This document shows, in pieces, positions 24,101-36,713 of a DNA stretch of 64,000 bases (position 1 is the stretch's first letter; the number at the start of each line of letters is the position of its first letter). The translations under genes and the position numbers were made by a program. This DNA comes from Helopsaltes ochotensis. Its lineage: Eukaryota > Chordata > Aves > Passeriformes > Locustellidae. Under the pieces are notes generated by a model, which was not told the origin of the DNA, did no database searches, and was given only the letters and a program-made list of their open reading frames with translations. The DNA is taken from NCBI GenBank assembly GCA_013400155.1, contig VXBM01001676.1, positions 1 through 64,000 of the forward strand. The letters are read 5' to 3'.

Positions 24101-26532
24101 CTTCTACGTTTTTCCATAAATGAAAAATATATTAATTTTTTTTTCATTTAGAGGGATATTCTCTGGGTACTTGCACACCAAAACTATACAATATAAACCA
24201 CTTCTGCAATATCTTTATGCTGCCAGAGACAGAAAAACATTATCAGTTTTCATATTTTTTACTTTATATTTTTGAAATCAATTACTTACAAAAGAAAACG
24301 AAGGGATTAAACTTTGCTGCTGAATAGGAACCAATATCTTCCTTCCCCTATTCAAAGTAACTTATTCCCTGGTGCAATTAACCAGGACGGAATCAACAAC
24401 TAAATGATGTGCTTAGGATTCATGTTAATGACACATACAGATTGATAATGACTCTCTGGTGCATCCAAGAAGTCCAGATACCAAGAATATTACTTGAACT
24501 TCAAATTTTTACACTAACAATCTCCTCTAAAGACAATATTCTGCCTACATAAAATGTGCAAAAGCAGAAACGAAGACTAATTTTGCAAAGGAGTAAATAC
24601 ATAATTGTCACCAAGATTGTCAGAAACAATCCCTCTAAGAGAAAAGGGTTGAAATTATTCGGGTTACATATACAATAGCTATTACTAAGAAACATGGTTC
24701 TTATTTTTGCAGTGTTCGGTCTTTTGGAAGGATACAGCAAAAAATCCTCAGGGGTGAAAAAACTGTGAATATACTAGTAGACAATAAGCTAAGCAAGTTC
24801 TAGGAGGTAAAGACTTCACTATATGTAGGAAGCTCTTTACAGTAGTATTTATCATGACTCAAAATATTTCCTTGTGATGCTATGCACAAACCATGGGAAG
24901 AAAAAGAGGACTAAGGAGAAGCCTATAATTTGTTTAAATGTTAGTAACACTCAATTTAATGTCAGAAAAGAGACAGCAGAAAAGTTAAATCACCACACAT
25001 AACTGAGGAAATAGAGTTGCCCAAACACTGCTATATCAGGTAGCTCAGTGTTTGAAATTTTAAGAGGCAAGTTTGTCAGTGAAGTGAACAGAATAATATA
25101 AAAGGCACTATAAAATGCAAAGGATGGCAGAATACCATCTCAGCAAGAGGTAACTGCTACACCAAATTCTTACTCTTGGAACTTTCAAAACAGCAGAGGA
25201 AAATTCATTTTAAATTCTAAGAGAGGGAGGCTGGCAGCCTCTGGATAAAAAACAGCACATGAAAACATAAAAAATGTTACACCATACTCTCACGTAAATT
25301 CAGGCTTATGACAAGATTTAGTCTCTGTGGTGAGATTTCTGTGGAGATGTATGACTATAAGGAACATCCAGTATCAAAATATCCAATTTCCAACTCTTAC
25401 AAGTGTCTGTATCAGCCAGTACATTCTACAAAATTACCAACCTTTATCTTAAATTCCACTAGATTTTCTTCTTAATTTGGTGATATTCTCAAGTTTCTAA
25501 CCATCTTTTCAATCATCCAGAGAGTCTGGCGAAAAGCCTGCTCTTGGAAATGAGCTGTTGACCATTATTACAAGGGAGAAAGAATCCAACATTTTGCAAG
25601 GTCTCCAGTAAGAATTAGGATGAGTTACTCTGATATTGTTTGAAAGGTTCAGAAGCAGTATGGGCACAGTGCAGGAAGATGCCTTCTATAGAAGTTGCCG
25701 TGAAGATGCTACCAATGTCACTGAGGAACAAAAACTTATAAGCATGCACAGAAGTGACAGGGAAAAAAGGAAATGAGAAAATTTATAATCTTAAATATGT
25801 GTAATATTATCAATACAAACCAGCCAGCAATGACAGTAAGATTAGACTATACGTGCTTGATCTAGGATAGAAGTAGGAAAACTTTAGAAGCTCTTAATAT
25901 TTTTCAAGCAGATCAAGTACTTGAACTTAGTTTGTGTGTAGAAATTTGCCTTAGCCCTCCAGAGTCTTAATCCTGCCATTTCTAGTTGCCATAAAGATGA
26001 AATGTGACAAACAACTGCTTTTCATGCAATCTTCACTCTTTCTTTCATGCGAGTAACCAGGAGACTAAAATGCAAACAAAGAGTGTTTGATGTTCTCCCC
26101 CAAGGTTGTTTTAAGCCACCTCTTATGAATAGCTTCCAAAATCCAGCTATAATCCCTGTTTTCAGCTGCATATCAGACATCAGGAACAAAGCCTCAGACA
26201 TCCCAACTCTGATTGTCTCATACTCTCCTCTCTCACTACAAAAAAAGCTTGACTCCACCAGAGTCACCAGGAAATCTGCAGTGAAATTCAGTGTGTGAAC
26301 TGGTGAAAACAAAATTCCTGTATTTTTTATTTTTTGATGGCTTTCTTTGTATTCATGTTACCTTTCTAAAATATATTGCACAACCTCCTAGAATTTTCCA
26401 TTATGCTGTCATTGAACCATTACACTTAACACTTGCTTTGACATTAGTTTGGATGACCTTTTCAAGTTATTGCACGAAAGAAGTCAACTTCAGTATAGAT
26501 GTATTCTTTCCCATTAAAAATTCTAAAAGGAA
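21142..26532. other. Unique AT-rich sequence without recognisable genes
   Basis: About 5.4 kb with no supportable exon, RNA gene or transposon. Frames of 62-96 codons occur on both strands and look random. The overlapping frames at 26022-26312 (minus) and 26047-26298 (plus) have no recognisable domain. Confidence 0.6.
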
Positions 26533-27060
26533 ACATACAATGATTTGGGTTGGAAGAGACCTTAAGGATCATGTCATTCCCATCTCCTTTCCATGGGTAG
26601 GGATACCTTCCATTAGATCAAATTGCTCAGAGCCCTGTCATACCTGGTCTTGTGCACTTCCAGGGAAACAACAACCACAGCTTCTCTGGGCAATCTGTTC
26701 AGTGCCTCACCACCAGAACAGGAAAGAATTCCCTTGTAATATCTAACCTAACCCTGCTCCATTTCAGTTTAAATCTATCACAACTACATGTGTTATGTCT
26801 ACATGTTCGTGTCAAAAGCTCCTCTCCAGTTTTCTTGTCTTTTCCTTGTAGTAAAGTAAAGTCCCCGGGGAGGCTTCTGTTCTCCAGGCTGAATAGTCCT
26901 AACTGTGTCAGCCTGTCTTCACAGGAGAGGTGCTCTGACAATCTTTATGGCTTTCTCTGGACCGTTCTAACAGGTCCAGGTGGCTAATTCTGGGGCCCAC
27001 AGAGCTGAATGAAATACTTCAGGTGGAGTTTCATCTGAGCAGAGTACACAATACTCTGTG
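26533..27060 (-). mobile_element. CR1 LINE 3' fragment, minus strand
   Basis: The plus strand starts CATACAATGATTTGGGTTGG, the complement of a CR1 3' end. It continues with the complement of the CR1 3' UTR and ORF2 C-terminal region: text like GGACCTTAAGGATCAT, CTTCTCTGGGCAATCTGTTC, TTCTCCAGGCTGAATAG and GGAGAGGTGCTCTGACAATC. It ends around GTGGAGTTTCATCTGAGCAG near 27045. The copy is well diverged and 5' truncated. The overlapping frames at 26291-26746, 26652-26987 and 26699-26941 are translations of this repeat and are not genes. Confidence 0.93.
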
Positions 27061-29406
27061 TTAAGTTACAGTTAATACTCTGTCTGTTAAGTGTTAAGTT
27101 TGTTCTTTGACATTGAGATAATGGTCAATGTTTTTGAAGGTGAGATATGTGTCTTTCTAAAAGTAGATATTTTAAAGAACTGGTAAAGTATTCATTTAAA
27201 GGAAAGCAAAATACAGGTTTTCACCAAAGCCAGAAGGAATTTGTGCTGATTTTAATGTGAGAAGGAGAAAATCCTTTAATAAACTGAGAGCTCCCTGAGG
27301 GAAAACAATTTATGTAAGAAGAAAAAAGCCCAGGAATACTTGAAATAATTGAGAACAGGGAGTGGAGAGTTGAGAACAGGGTAGGAAGGAGTCAAGCTTT
27401 CAAAACATATATTCTGCAAAGAACTTTTATCTCATATACTCAAATGTTCTAAAACACAAATATGTCACAAACCTGAGTGAAAATGCACAGTTAGAGCAGA
27501 ATTCAGTATGCAGCCTTTTCTACATACACATATGAAACAGATGTAAGCTGGTTTTTGCATCACTTCAATTTCCTATAGTGAAATGTAGCCTCTGCCAAGA
27601 TCAGTGCTGGCACGTGTTTTCATGATTATCAGGAAAGCTTTTGCAAATATATTTTGCTAGCAGCTTCTATAGTCACACAAATTTGTATTTCCAGTCATTG
27701 AGAACATGTATAGGAAAAAACAGGCACACTGACACACCAGACAGAGACTATATGAACAAAGGAGTTCCTGGGGTTTTTTTTTTCATTTTGGTATATATCA
27801 ATTACTGAAGATTCTTTGAGTATATTCAGGGGACTTACACTGGAAGCTGGTACCAGGTGTGTAAATCTGCTATGTTTAATTACAATTCTTTTCTATTTTG
27901 CTTTTTTCTTAGTCTCACTCCCTTTGTTTCCAGCATCAGATTTTCTTTGGCCAATGTAAATTATTATGTACATACATTAAAGGGCTGTTGATAGCTTTAA
28001 TTTGCATATTGAACTCTGCGCCCTTTTTTTATTTTTGATTTCCCTATTTTCTCCATGCAAACTTTCTCTCCGAGATTTATACAATCTGGTTTGCAGACAT
28101 TGTGTACTGCAGGTTCCCCAAAGCAATGTTCAGGCCTTTGCAGTGCCTGGCTGCTCTTCTTCTGTTATCTCCACTTCATTCCTAAGGACTGCAATGGACA
28201 AAATAAAAACATGCTTGGTGAATATAAAACCTGTGGAGAGCTCAAATATAACTCTGCCATCTGGGACAAGCTATCTGCTTACAGGCTAGAAGGCAGTAGA
28301 GTTCCCTGAGTTCAGAGGGAAGGAGAGAAAATGAAAGCTAACTCTCCCTGTGCAGTCAGAAGACAAGTAAAAGATATGTTCTGCAGGGTCCTTAAGGTTT
28401 ATCATTTTCTATCTGCAGTACTTTAGCATATGAATATTAAGTGGGATCCCTTTTATTTATTTCAGTGTTTACAAAGGCTATATTTCAGACCTGAAACTAT
28501 ACAAAAGTACCCTTCGAAATTAGCCTTCAAAAAGTATCCTTCAAAAATGGTACATTAAGTAGAGGTCTATATTTCTTGTAAACATAATGAGACTGCACAT
28601 CTCTATCTAATTTTGAAAGTAAGACATTTGTCACTTTAAACACGGGTCCACAAAAGGTGTACTTTCACTCTAATCTTCCCCTTCCACAGTAACTCAAATC
28701 AAGTATCAATCGTTTTAATAAAAATTAATTTTTCCATTTCCCTTCATAGCAGCTTGCTGAGGGTGCACATAACTTCTGATTAGATGTCATAGAGATGGTT
28801 TAAGCATTTAATACTCCATGTCAGAGACTCTGAGGAGACAAAAAAATCTCCCTTTATTTTTTTATCCTGGTTGGACAACTATTCAGAAAAACATCTGAAC
28901 ATTAAAAACTTGATATATCTTAAAGATTAATCTTTTCTTTTTAATGTTGAAGCACATTGCAGAATGTTGAAACTGGTAAAAAGTCTGTGATGGAACTTTC
29001 TAACGACATCAACATCATATCTCAGCCAGGTGGCCCTCACAAAATGGCAGCATGACAATTATGATTATCACAGACACCACTCATGCACATCAGTTTTTAT
29101 TCTACAGTAAAATATTTCTTTGTATAGGCTTTCCTGCCCTGAAAATTGTTCTTGTTTAACTAAGAATTGTGGTGAAGAAATCTTTCCTTTGAAACCCAGA
29201 TTAGATCAATCTCTGAGAAGACAAATTAAAAGGTAGCATTTTCTACGTATTTTTAATAACAAGGATGTGTAACAATCCAGCATTTGTAACATGAGAAAAC
29301 AGACACTGACTTGAATATAAATGCTATGGAATATGATTGTAAAAGTGACATCTGAACATTTTTCATGAAATTCACATCTATATAAATATACCTCTACTGC
29401 TGACAG
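27061..29406. other. Unique AT-rich sequence without recognisable genes
   Basis: No gene or transposon recognised. Frames at 28002-28289 and 28055-28309 overlap on the plus strand and show no domain. Short repeated GTTAAGT units lie at 27060-27102. Confidence 0.6.
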
Positions 29407-29905
29407 TCGAATCTCTCTCTTTCACAAACAACTTCACAAAGGAGGTGTCACCTCTCCCATGCAGACAGGCTGAGGGATTTGGGGTGGTTCAGCTTAGAGA
29501 AAAGGTCCAGAGGCACAGCATAGCACCTTCCAGTACCTAGAGGAGGCTACAAGAAAGCTGGAGACAGACTTTTGGTACCTAAGGGGAGGGTTGCAAGTGT
29601 GGAGAGGGACTTTTGACAAGAGCATGTAGGGAGAGGACAAAGAAGAGTGGTTTAAACCACTCTTAAACCATAAAAAAAGTATGTTTAGAGGAGGTATAAG
29701 AAGGAAATTATTCTTTGTGAGTGGTGGTGAGGCACCGGAACAGGTTGTCCAGAGAAAATGCCCCATCCTTGGAAATGTTCAAGACCAGTTTGTGCGGGGT
29801 TTTGATAAATCTGGTCTAGTGCGTTGTGTCCCTGCCCATGGCAGGGAGGTGGGAAGTAGACAATCTATAAAATCTATTCCAACCCAAGCCATTCAATAAT
29901 TCTGT
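29407..29905 (+). mobile_element. CR1 LINE 3' fragment, plus strand
   Basis: The plus strand reads as the last 500 bases of CR1: a line like GGTTCAGCTTAGAGAAAAGG at about 29486, then GGCACCGGAACAGGTTGTCC, CCTTGGAAATGTTCAAGACC and CCTGCCCATGGCAGGGAGGT. The 3' end is CCAACCCAAGCCATTCAATA followed by an octamer-like tail at about 29890-29905. It is 5' truncated and carries no intact frame. The 29494-29766 minus frame and the 29681-29899 plus frame are translations of the repeat. A perfect 22-bp palindrome sits inside it. Confidence 0.93.
29643..29664. repeat. 22-bp perfect palindrome inside a CR1 copy
   Basis: The segment runs AAGAGTGG, TTTAAA, CCACTCTT and equals its own reverse complement. 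The adjacent TTAAACCATA repeats part of the arm, which suggests a small fold-back duplication within the old element. Confidence 0.85.
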
Positions 29906-30714
29906 GCAAATGCAGCAAACAGATATTGGAGTTGATGCAGTGGAAAGTAAAAATATTTTCTTAACTGCACCTAGTTAGTCAGTGGCAGAAATAAAATATT
30001 TTGAAGCCTCAGACTGCTGATGTGTTCAGGCACTAGTTTCTCTGGTACTTAATTCGGTATGAGAGAATTTCCTTACCAATTGTGTCATTTGTCTCAATCA
30101 AGCATGTTCTGCAAATTTAAATTAAGAGCCTAGATTTAAAATGACTTTTTTCTTATAACAGTAAGATGAATCCTGATTCAAATACTTGCTCAGCTGACAA
30201 ATTTATCAGGTGAGAGTCTTGCTCCACTATGGCTGCAAAGTGACTGTGAGTTAGAGCAACTGGCTTAGCACTCAGGAGGCTAGATCCAGTTCCCTGCTTT
30301 GACCCAGGCTGCTTTGTCAATCAGGCAAGATATAATGGCTTGATTTATCTTCTTGGCGTGAAATGGAGATAAAAGCAGCCTCTTGCTTTGGAAAGGCGTT
30401 GTGAATAGAAGCCATTTAATGCTATAAGGCACACAGTAGCTTTAGTTTGAGCACATGCATTCAGGCCTGCTCTAGAGTATTCTGACAATAAATCTGTGAT
30501 AGGTTACCCTTCCTATATGCCAAGCTGCTACCTATAATTTTGAAAGAAAGTTGCAGAAATACTCCAAATGATAGAATTTTAATCAAGCTTTATCAAGTTC
30601 ATAAAATTATGTTGGGAAACCACTGATAACATTTTTTAAATAGAGGGCAAAGAGGAAGATGATTTGCTTTGTTTTTATGTGTTGTGCATGTATTTGTATA
30701 TATTTGCTAGAAGG
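29906..30714. other. Unique sequence without recognisable genes
   Basis: No gene recognised. The stretch at 30225-30420 (GTTAGAGCAACTGGCTTAGC and what follows) is a little GC-richer and could be an old conserved element or repeat, but I cannot name it. Confidence 0.5.
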
Positions 30715-31225
30715 GAATACAGGTGATCTCACCCCTGATAATTAACAGCTGTGTTAATCACCCAATACAGCCTTGCCCCTGATGGGTCACAGCTAAATCC
30801 AATAAAGATAACTGTGATAAAAGGGGGTGGGTTAGCTGCAGAGGAGGATTATCATGGAGGATCATGAAGAAGGAAGATCCTGGGGAGAGAGAATCACTGC
30901 TATGAGGTCAGTCTGGGTCTGCAGTTAGAGCCTGTTGTTGGAACCTGCAGTCACAGTCTTGCTGAGTAGAAGCCTGCATTCGGAGTCTGCAAACCAATGC
31001 ATGCAGTCACAGTTTAGCAGGAGATAACCAGTAGTCAGAGGCTGCAAGGGAAACCTGCAGTAGGAGCTTGCTGCAGCCGGTCAGTGAACAGTTGGAGTCA
31101 GGATGGTCAGGAGGAATAAACCAGGACCCTTTCCATGCTGTGATAAACAAGCAGCCTGTATCTTGGCTCATTTCTAATCTCTAATAAGAGGGCTGCTCTC
31201 TCATATATATGAGAGAGAGGGTGTT
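30715..31225 (+). mobile_element. Probable solo LTR of an avian endogenous retrovirus (plus strand)
   Basis: The order of signals fits an LTR: GGTGATCTCACCCCTGATAA near the left edge, a GATAAAAGG TATA-like box at about 30815, a G/A-rich and CTGCAGT-rich middle, GGAATAAACC (AATAAA) at about 31114, and a short downstream part CTTGGCTCATTTCTAATCTC that resembles the R-U5 end of passerine LTRs. Degenerate CTGCAGTC units recur at about 30920-31060. Both ends are uncertain and I found no target-site duplication. No retroviral genes are present. It could instead be another LTR-like repeat of unknown family. Confidence 0.5.
31196..31217. repeat. 22-bp perfect palindrome with AT core
   Basis: CTCTCTC, ATATATAT and GAGAGAG make a perfect self-complementary segment at the right edge of the LTR candidate. 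It could form a small hairpin in RNA read from the LTR. Confidence 0.85.
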
Positions 31226-34200
31226 GTAGGAGAAAAAACACTTATCTTCATATCTGTTCTACAAAGAAAAAACAAAACAAATCAAAACCTTTGAGCAAAT
31301 GACAAATAAAACCTTTAGAAACTGCACAGTAGAAGTAAGGAAATTAATTCCAACTCTGTTATTCTCTTTTCATCCAGTGACCTTTTCTGGAAAAGAATAT
31401 TTTTCTTCTGACTTTTATATGAATTTTTAAAATTATATCAGTATTTTTTAATTCATGAAGACGATTGAAAAAATCAATTATTATTCTTGCTATCACTAGC
31501 ACAAAGTTGGTTATTTTTTTTACAAAAGGGTTCAACAATAATTTCCTTTACTACAGAGTTCTTTTACTTAAACACATATAGTGTATCATTGACTGGAAAC
31601 TACCTGGCCAAAAAAACCTCCAACACTAAAATTCTACAACAGAACCACTGTATCATATAAAATATGGCCCACTGGTGTACTACACAGTCATTCCTCTGAC
31701 TATGTTCTTTACTGTGTTTCTTACTTCATAAAAAACAGATGAATAAAATCTATGATTTGTATGACTACTTAATGTAGTAATGAGCTGAGTGGATTAAACA
31801 GTATAAGGGACTGTATGGAGTAATGGATATGTTCCTTAGTTTTCTGATAACAATTCCGCACCAGGAACTAAACTAAGGTCATGTAGGAGTCACAAATTTC
31901 ATAAGCCTGCAGCATAAAACTGTAGAGAAATGAGTCTATGTAGTCTCATTTCATACACCCATGGCTGAATTGGTCCATACTAGACTGCTTACCAACACAC
32001 ATGACAATTTGGGAAAGGTGATTCTCCAATTTTTTATTGGAAGAGATGCATCAGCTTTCTCTGAAAACAATTACAGAAGACAAATTGTTGTACTAGGTGT
32101 TACACTGATATTTTGGCAGAGAATAGTGGCTTAGTCTGGGTTTTTTTAATTCAGTCCTAGTGTTGTCTTGCTATTAATTTCCCCAGTCTAATGCATATAT
32201 TAAGATGATGAATAATCCTGGAAATCTCTGTACTACAGCATTAGGATATAATGCATTAATCACCCTCTTAGAGCTGGGAAAAGAAAATAAAAAGGAAGGA
32301 AAAAATATATTCCTTAAATTTAGCATAATTGATCTTCACTCATTTGCTCGATCAGCTGCAGTTATAGACCAACCATGTCATTCAGGTAAGCAATATTAAC
32401 ACATTGCAATTGTGTGAGTATTCCTGATTTTACAGTTCCCCAGCCTTGGCTGATAGCTTTGTTTCAGAGAGCTGAAACTAGATAGACTATCATTCAAGTA
32501 AACAAACAAAAAAAATGGTTTAAGACCATCCTTCACCCTTGTTAACAGCCTCCTCGACCAATAAAAACATTTTCTGAGGGTTTTTCCTCCAGAATTTTAG
32601 CTTCTTCCTTTGCTCATTCTGCCCATTTTTCAATATCTTGCCACTTAGCCTGGAAAAGAAACAGAATTCCTTATATGAGAATTACCTGTAGAGTTCATGA
32701 TCGAAAACCTCTTCCAGTCTCATTTATTTATAATGATTTTGGAAGTTCTAGAAATCATTGCTTTTTTACTGTTATTGAACTTGATAAACTTGCAGAGGAA
32801 TCTAGTAGTATTTTTGACATTAGGCAGCTAAACTCCTGACTACTTTAGAAGAATTGTTGCAAAAAGATGTGGTTTGAAATGGGTTTATACATATTCATAT
32901 ATGCAGGAAAAGGAATAACTTAAGGATATTAACTTCTGTGCTCACTTGCACAGATCTTTTGTATGCACAGGTACCATATTGTACCTTGACCCATTCATAC
33001 CATTCTATTACTAACAAAAAATTGTGCTGACAGATTCAGAGAAGTTATGCCGTTTTGGCTGTGCTTCATATTAAACAAAACCCACCAAGATCCCAGATTA
33101 TTTGGAGCAGGGAGTGCCATTCTTATTTGCAAAACAGTCTTACAGAACTAGGTAATTTGAAATTAATTATTTATAACTCAGATTGCATAGGATCATTCCT
33201 AAATTCCTATTAATGTTCAATTAACATTGAAAATTTCTGTCTCTACCAACTCATATTTGCTGTTGGTAGAGGTACATGTTACTAGGATAAGATAAAGCTT
33301 CAATGTAATGACTCAAGGACTTTAAGTCAAACACAGTAAAACATCCCCACAGATTTTTCTTTCAGGTCAGCATTTGACATGGATCAGAAGAGAGCATACA
33401 ATGTTGCTCATTCCCTTTAAGTAAACCATTTACTAAAATATACCTCACTGATTTTTCCAATCATTTCCAGTAGTAGAAAAATTTATTTCTCCATAATTAA
33501 AAAGTACACTCTAAAAACCATATATTTAAAAGTCAAGCTTACTGTAGAAACTACTTAGTCCCCTGAGAATTACTGTGATGACTTTGTGAGGCTAATTCCC
33601 TAGCTCACCAAAGCTGAATTCTGTATTCTTCTACTGAAATGTGTCCTGCTTCCTATCAGAATATGAATTATATGGATTTCTCAATTTTTCATTTCTCCAG
33701 GTTTTAGCTCAATATGGTTTTTGGCCCACACTCATCAGTGCAAGTCTACTGCTGAACATAATAAGATCCTGAAGGAAGATCAAAGATGAACTGCAGGTCC
33801 TGCACAAGGAAGACACAGTCACTGACACCACGGCTTGATTTGATGCAGACCTTTGCTGATCAGCTGCATATCCTCTGATTTCGTCATTAACAATAAGTAT
33901 TTCTCAATAAAATTCACAAAGATTTTCTTAAGAATGATCAACAGATTAATCTTTTAAACACACAAAAAAAAATAAAAAGAAAACAACACAGGATGCATTT
34001 TAAAATAGGATAAACACAGGTTTTCATACCTAAACAGGACTCAAACAGAGATAGAAGAAAAAGCCTCTAGACAAATGTTTGCGGAAAAGAATTTAAAAAG
34101 TTATGTTACATCATAAATGTAATAGCAATTTAAAAATATTTGATACAATGAAAAAAACAGTAATCAATGTGGTCCACATAAACTGGACTATTAGCATGTA

Positions 34201-36113
34201 ATGGAAATAACACATTTTTACAATTTCATTGGCTATTGGGACATGTATTTCAAAAACATGAACTCCAATATCAAATTTTGGTCATAGAATCACTCAAGAA
34301 CCTCCTCAGGAGAGAAGGTATACAAGTCGAGAATATAGAAGCTTTGGGGAGATTTAAAACCAGATTTGCTTCAAGAACAAGATGAAGGAAATGCAGGATT
34401 ATAACTTCTAAGTATATGTGCAGTAGTTGTGTAAATAAAAGGGAAGAGCCATCTGCTCTCCACATTGAGGGAACAGGAAGTATCATCCAATGTGATCCTC
34501 CTTTCTAGATTAGTCCAGTTTATGCACATAGGTGAGTCACCAGTAACACAAGAATATCAGCATCAAGCCCCCTTGCATAACTTTGACTTTTCCCTGAGGC
34601 TAGCTTTCTAAAAAGGGCCCATATTAGAAACTGGACATTCCAAAGAACAAGAACCCATCTCACAGTAAGAAAACCAAATATATTCTGCAATCATCATACT
34701 GTTACTGTATAGAGATAGCTCCACAGATCTTTTTTCAACATCCCAAATAATTTATTTTTCCCAAAACGCAGTCCTCCCCAAACAATGTTTGAGTTCAAAA
34801 TGATTAAAAAAAAAAAAAAAAAAGAAAAATTAAGGGGAATATTTTATATTTTCATATTTGACAGAACTTGAAGATGCTGTATTCACTGTTAGGCCTCTTT
34901 TTTAAGTGCAGCAGTTCATTTGCATAATAATTACAAGGTTTAACAATAGCATTAGTGGCCAAAAGACACATTCCAGTTAAGCTAATGATAGAATTACATT
35001 ACACATTTTAATGAAATTTAAAAATGAGAGCTCTTTAGTTCTAAAATGTCATACAGATCCCCAAAGCTCAGCAATATTTGTGTTTAAAGAAGGTAAAACC
35101 TCTTCCCCAGTCCACTGTGAAAGCTCTGCTCTTTAGTGACTTTCAAAACCCTATTCATAAATACTGATTAGGTACTATTTCACCATAGGGTATAGCATTA
35201 CTAGCAGAGCTCCCTACTCAGGGCAAAAATGGAAATATTAGTATAGTAAATCAGGCCAAATGTCCTGGTAATTCTATATATGAAAGATCATCTTTAATAA
35301 ACAGATGTTAACTTGGGACTCAGCTCATTTTATTTTTAGTATGCACGTGTCAAATGCCACAGACTGATTTAAGGTGAAAATTTATGGGCAAGGAGTGCAT
35401 CATGTGATTGCATTTAAATGGCTAAAAGCCTACAGGCACAGACTGGAGGGAAGCTGGCTGACAGAACTGCAAAGGTACTAGATCCAAGAGACAATTTATT
35501 CAATTAAATAATGGGTCACATATGTTACCTGCCACCATCCTGAAATGGCCACGAATCAACCATTTTTACAGCTTTCTGTGAAAGGCTTCTGTGCACCTGC
35601 AGAGTTCTTTGGCTGCTCTTTGGACTAGTGACTCATGATACCTGGTTAAGCATAAAATGCATTAAAGGCATGAGGACTTCTGTTTAAATTTTAGAATCAT
35701 TGCAGAAGCAGTGTAGTAATTGGGGACTTAATTAGCCAACAGCCATACTTTATTCTTTGTATAATCATTAAATGCACCATTATCTGTTCTCTCCTTTTTG
35801 TTCTTAAATGCAGCATTTAATAACCCAAATATCTCCCAAAACAATACAAACCTATATATTGCCCATGATACTTGGGAGCATTTACACTAACAGTGTAATT
35901 CCCTGCCTCCGTCGTAGCTTCGCCTCAGGCGAACACTTCAGCTTCCCTCTGTTCCTCGAAGTAGGAAAAATTCTTGAATGTTTGGCCATGCTGGAGCCTA
36001 TATTGTCCTTAGAGATCACTAGGGGGAGAATAACATCACTTTGCAGCAGGTGGCTCTATACTCAGAGATGTGCAGGTAGCAATTAATTACCACACTTCTT
36101 TCCTTTCTGATGA
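31226..36113. other. Unique AT-rich sequence without recognisable genes
   Basis: About 4.9 kb with no supportable gene. A 64-codon frame at 32205-32399 overlaps a CAG|GTAAGC donor-like site at about 32382-32389, but nothing else supports an exon. An A run lies at 34803-34822. Two small perfect hairpins at 35882-35898 and 35919-35933 lie just upstream of the large palindrome. Confidence 0.55.
35882..35933. repeat. Two adjacent short hairpins
   Basis: TTACACT (35882-35888) pairs with AGTGTAA (35892-35898) over a 3-base loop. TTCGCC (35919-35924) pairs with GGCGAA (35928-35933) over a 3-base loop. They are 20 bases apart and lie about 180 bases left of the large palindrome. Confidence 0.7.
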
Positions 36114-36385
36114 GTTTCTTTTAAACAATGCAACTTCCACTGCTAGTAAACAGGAGTTCCAATATTGTGTACAAAAATATCATTGAAGCCTGCAGGAAAC
36201 ACAACGTGAGGCTGGAAAATTGGTTATAATTTCACTTGCAGATTCATACCCCATGGTATCATTTACTCTCCATGAGTTCACAAAGATACCTTGTATCAGC
36301 AGTGGGAAAATAATGTAAGTCTTCTGTGTGGCTGAGTGCACTCTTCCATTCTTGGCCTTCATAAAAGTTGTCTACCTTATTTTTA
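36114..36385 (+). repeat. Left outer arm of the palindrome
   Basis: This 272-base arm is 99.3% identical to the complement of the right outer arm. A 60-codon frame on the minus strand (36180-36362) lies in it. A second minus-strand frame (36259-36477, 72 codons) runs from the inner arm into this outer arm. Neither matches a protein family I know. Confidence 0.95.
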
Positions 36386-36713
36386 GAGCTTATATATGTT
36401 TCAATAAGTTGTAACTGAAAAACAAGCTGATATTCATTGCGTTGCATATGGCTTCCTATTTGCCATTCAATTTTCACAATTAAGGGGAGAATTTTTTCCG
36501 CTAGTACAGCATCTAATGCAGGTTAATAGGCTCTAGTTCCAAGATATTGCGTAATCCTGAAAGAAGACACCATTTTCCTGAACTAGAGACTGCACAAGAT
36601 AGAAAAACTCTCCCCTTAAATGTGTAAAGGGATTGCCTAATATAATCATTATTTAGACGCATTAGAACTTAGCGTGATTTTCAGACACAACCGAATGAGT
36701 GATTTATATGCCT

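Noticed and set aside
26291..26987. Two overlapping plus-strand frames of 151 and 111 codons
   Set aside because: They lie largely within a minus-strand CR1 copy and match its reverse complement.
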